Part shown: positions 62,261 to 64,000 of the stretch, one piece after another
Layout: each line of letters opens with the position of its first letter
Numbering within the stretch: position 1 is the stretch's first letter
The notes under the pieces: model-generated
What the model saw: only the letters and a program-made list of their open reading frames with translations
The model's database searches: none
Told to the model about the DNA's origin: nothing
Made by a program: the position numbers and the translations under genes
Source of the DNA: Polaromonas sp.
Lineage (GTDB): Bacteria; Pseudomonadota; Gammaproteobacteria; Burkholderiales; Burkholderiaceae_C
DNA length: 64,000 bases
Direction: 5' to 3'
Assembly (NCBI RefSeq): GCF_012927485.1
Contig: NZ_JABBPC010000035.1
Coordinates: 124,001-188,000 of the forward strand

Positions 62261-63244
62261 ATGGAAACCAAGTGGCTGGAAGATTTCGTCAGCTTGGCTG
62301 AAACGCGCAGTTTCAGCCGCTCTGCTCAACTGCGTCATGTGACGCAGCCCGCGTTTTCGCGGCGCATTCAGGCATTGGAAGCGTGGGCGGGGGCCGACCT
62401 GGTGGACCGCAGCTCCTATCCGACCCGCCTGACCCCCGCCGGTCAAACGCTGTACGACCAGTCGCTGGAAATGCTGCAAGGCCTTCAATCCACCCGGGCG
62501 ATGCTACGTGGCCATACGTCGGCAGGGCAGGATTTCATTGAGTTTGCGCTGCCCCACACGCTGGCGTTTACGTTTTTCCCAGCCTGGGTGAGCAGCCTGC
62601 GAGAAAAGTTCGGGCCGCTTAAAAGCCGACTGATCGCGCTGAATGTGCATGATGCGGTGCTGCGGCTGGTGGAAGGCAGCTGCGATCTTCTGATGACGTA
62701 CCACCATGATTCCCAACCTTTTCAGCTGGATCCCGACCGCTATGAAATGGTGTCGCTGGGCCAGGAAGTGCTCGCGCCGTTTTCGCGAGCCAATGCCGCA
62801 GGCGAGGCTGAATTCAGTCTGCCGGGTCGTGCCGGACAACCCCTGCCTTATTTGGGGTACGCCCCTGGCGCGTATCTGGGGCGGATGGTGGAGCTGATTC
62901 TCAAGCAATCGAGCACCCCGATTCATCTGGATCGGGTCTACGAAACTGACATGGCGGAGGGCCTGAAGGCGATGGCGCTGGAGGGTCACGGCATTGCCTT
63001 TTTGCCGCTCAGCGCGGTCAAGAAGGAGGTCCGGTCTAAAAAGCTGGTGAGTGCCGGAAGCCATCTGGAGATGACCATGGACGTGCGTGTCTACCGCGAG
63101 CGGCCTACTTCCAAAAAGATTGCCAAAAGTCATGCCCAAGCGTTATGGGTTTATTTACAATCGCAAGCCAGTGCCAAGCACCAGGTCGTTGTCCGGGACG
63201 GACTTCAGTTGGCAGGCAAGCTGCGTCCCGCCCGTGATCGGTAG
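62261..63244 (+). CDS. LysR-family regulator (HypT/YjiE-like)
   Basis: A 327-residue LysR regulator. The start METKWLEDFVSLAETRSFSR and HVTQPAFSRRIQALEAWAGA match the HypT/YjiE subgroup, which in E. coli senses hypochlorite. The effector domain is less distinctive. ATG 62261 is preferred over 62183. It is in tandem with the ABC transporter and 188 nt before the amino-acid binding protein gene. Whether it responds to oxidants or controls the downstream transporter cannot be told; the LysR proteins of amino-acid transporters share the same layout. Confidence 0.85.
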   Translation: METKWLEDFVSLAETRSFSRSAQLRHVTQPAFSRRIQALEAWAGADLVDRSSYPTRLTPAGQTLYDQSLEMLQGLQSTRAMLRGHTSAGQDFIEFALPHTLAFTFFPAWVSSLREKFGPLKSRLIALNVHDAVLRLVEGSCDLLMTYHHDSQPFQLDPDRYEMVSLGQEVLAPFSRANAAGEAEFSLPGRAGQPLPYLGYAPGAYLGRMVELILKQSSTPIHLDRVYETDMAEGLKAMALEGHGIAFLPLSAVKKEVRSKKLVSAGSHLEMTMDVRVYRERPTSKKIAKSHAQALWVYLQSQASAKHQVVVRDGLQLAGKLRPARDR

Positions 63245-63432
63245 TTACCCTTGTCCACTATGAAAAAAACGTATATGAAGGCGATGAAAAGGCATTGGCG
63301 TTTTTGTATCCGTCAATTTACATTTTTGCAGGTTCGACCGTTGCGGCGGGACCCGTAGCGGGTCGCTTGGCCAGTGTCCATAGCCGTGCTCTCTCAAATT
63401 GTTCCTCTCACCCTTTTTTAACTGGAGATTTC

Positions 63433-64000
63433 ATGAAACTCAAACTCGTCGCGCTTTCGGTTGCTCTGCTTGCTACTGGCAGCGCATTTGCGCAAGGTAC
63501 CGACACCCTGGCCAAGGTCAAGGCGTCGGGTGTCGTGACCATGGGTGTACGCGACTCGTCTGGCGCACTTTCCTACACCTTGGGAGACGGCAAATACACC
63601 GGCTACCACGTCGAGATCTGCGAGCGCATTTTGGCGAACCTGGAAAAAGCGGCAGGGCGCAAGCTCGAAGTGAAGTACCAGCCGGTCACTTCACAGAATC
63701 GTATTCCCCTCGTACAAAACGGCACGGTAGACATTGAGTGTGGTTCCACCACCAACAATTTGGCGCGTCAGAAAGACGTGGCTTTTGTCGACACTTTGTT
63801 TGTGGAGGAAGTCCGAATTGCGGTGAAGGCCAATTCTGGCATCACGTCCATCGCGCAGTTGGGTGGCAAGACGGTCTCTACCACTACCGGAACCACTTCT
63901 GTGCAGACGCTGCGCAAAAACAAGCGGGCTAGCGGCGTTGAATTCAAGGAGATTTTTGGCAAAGATCACTCCGACAGCTTCTTGCTGCTTGAATCGGGGC
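63433..64000 (+). CDS. Glutamate/aspartate-type ABC transporter binding protein (3' end outside window)
   Basis: At least 189 residues are visible. A signal peptide (MKLKLVALSVALLATGSAFA, cleavage about residue 20) is followed by a family-3 solute-binding domain. It has SGVVTMGVRDSSGALSY, DGKYTGYHVEICERI, QPVTSQNRIPLVQNGTVDIE and the ligand-binding CGSTTNNLARQKDVAF. This is the GltI group of Glu/Asp binding proteins. It begins with a ribosome binding site-like GGAG, 8 nt before ATG 63433. The end is cut by the window. Confidence 0.92.
   Translation, partial: MKLKLVALSVALLATGSAFAQGTDTLAKVKASGVVTMGVRDSSGALSYTLGDGKYTGYHVEICERILANLEKAAGRKLEVKYQPVTSQNRIPLVQNGTVDIECGSTTNNLARQKDVAFVDTLFVEEVRIAVKANSGITSIAQLGGKTVSTTTGTTSVQTLRKNKRASGVEFKEIFGKDHSDSFLLLESG

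Noticed and set aside
63260..63358. Small + strand ORF of about 32 codons before the last gene, lysine-rich
   Set aside because: It lacks a convincing ribosome binding site and resembles nothing I know; the same stretch looks like an upstream regulatory region with a hairpin (ACCCG-TAG-CGGGT).
1..64000. tRNA, rRNA or CRISPR in the window
   Set aside because: I saw no clover-leaf, rRNA segment or regular repeat-spacer pattern. This is by eye only; a tRNAscan-type search would settle it.

Overview
The window reads as a chromosomal segment of a betaproteobacterium, most likely Burkholderiales in the Comamonadaceae or a close relative. This rests on gene content and order (WbpM-type and FnlABC-type polysaccharide genes next to argB and slmA, a beta-oxidation cluster with TetR and PaaX-type regulators, an NDUFA9-like protein and GST near cca) and on the GC-rich codon use of most genes. 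No tRNA, rRNA or CRISPR was seen.

Layout. (1) 1-21.6 kb is the 3' part of a surface polysaccharide (O-antigen or capsule) locus, all on the + strand. It opens with sugar-modifying genes (C-methyltransferase end, DegT aminotransferase, formyltransferase-like, cephalosporin-hydroxylase-like) and a Wzx-type flippase. A distinctly AT-rich block follows (about 4.6-11.45 kb) with glycosyltransferases and a Wzy-like polymerase. GC-rich genes then make and transfer UDP-L-FucNAc (FnlA, FnlB, FnlC, WbuB type), followed by an epimerase, an initiating phosphoglycosyl transferase and a WbpM-type dehydratase. Between the epimerase and the phosphoglycosyl transferase sits a foreign 2-kb block holding a decayed GSU2403-type nucleotidyltransferase gene and an MNT/HEPN antitoxin-toxin pair. 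The HEPN gene is frameshifted by one extra unit of a GATG repeat. (2) 21.7-23.5 kb holds argB and slmA, closed by a clear terminator.

(3) 23.5-35.2 kb is a fatty-acid/acyl-CoA degradation region: FAH-family hydrolase, TetR regulator with a palindromic operator, acyl-CoA dehydrogenase, FadN-type bifunctional enzyme, thiolase and a PaaX-like repressor. A divergent pair of operons follows, with a diiron oxygenase-like protein plus ferredoxin reductase on one side and an enoyl-CoA hydratase on the other. (4) 35.3-39.4 kb is a copper/silver handling operon on the - strand: Met-rich lipoprotein, DUF302 protein, SHOCT protein and P-type ATPase, with a small thioredoxin upstream. (5) 39.5-40.8 kb has a TetR regulator and a thioesterase. 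(6) 40.8-44.9 kb is a trehalose operon (otsB, GH15, otsA). (7) 45-48 kb carries cca, a GST and an NDUFA9-like protein.

(8) 48-49.9 kb is an AT-rich methyltransferase gene between two decayed, directly repeated IS5-type transposase fragments. (9) 49.9-59.6 kb holds an AidB-like acyl-CoA dehydrogenase and a catabolic cluster: a TPP enzyme and an ALDH7-type dehydrogenase divergent from LysR, periplasmic binding protein, ketimine reductase-like and FAD amine oxidase-like genes. Together these look like a pipecolate/D-lysine type amino-acid route (inference). (10) 59.7-64 kb has a YciA-type thioesterase, an Atm1-type ABC transporter, a HypT-like LysR regulator and the start of a glutamate/aspartate-type binding protein cut by the window end.

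The most interesting unexplained items are the repeat-frameshifted HEPN gene with its decayed neighbour, the diiron oxygenase/reductase pair divergent from an enoyl-CoA hydratase, the amino-acid catabolic cluster with an orphan TPP enzyme, and the methyltransferase between two IS remnants that share the same internal deletion. All assignments come from reading the sequence and from family knowledge. No database search was run.
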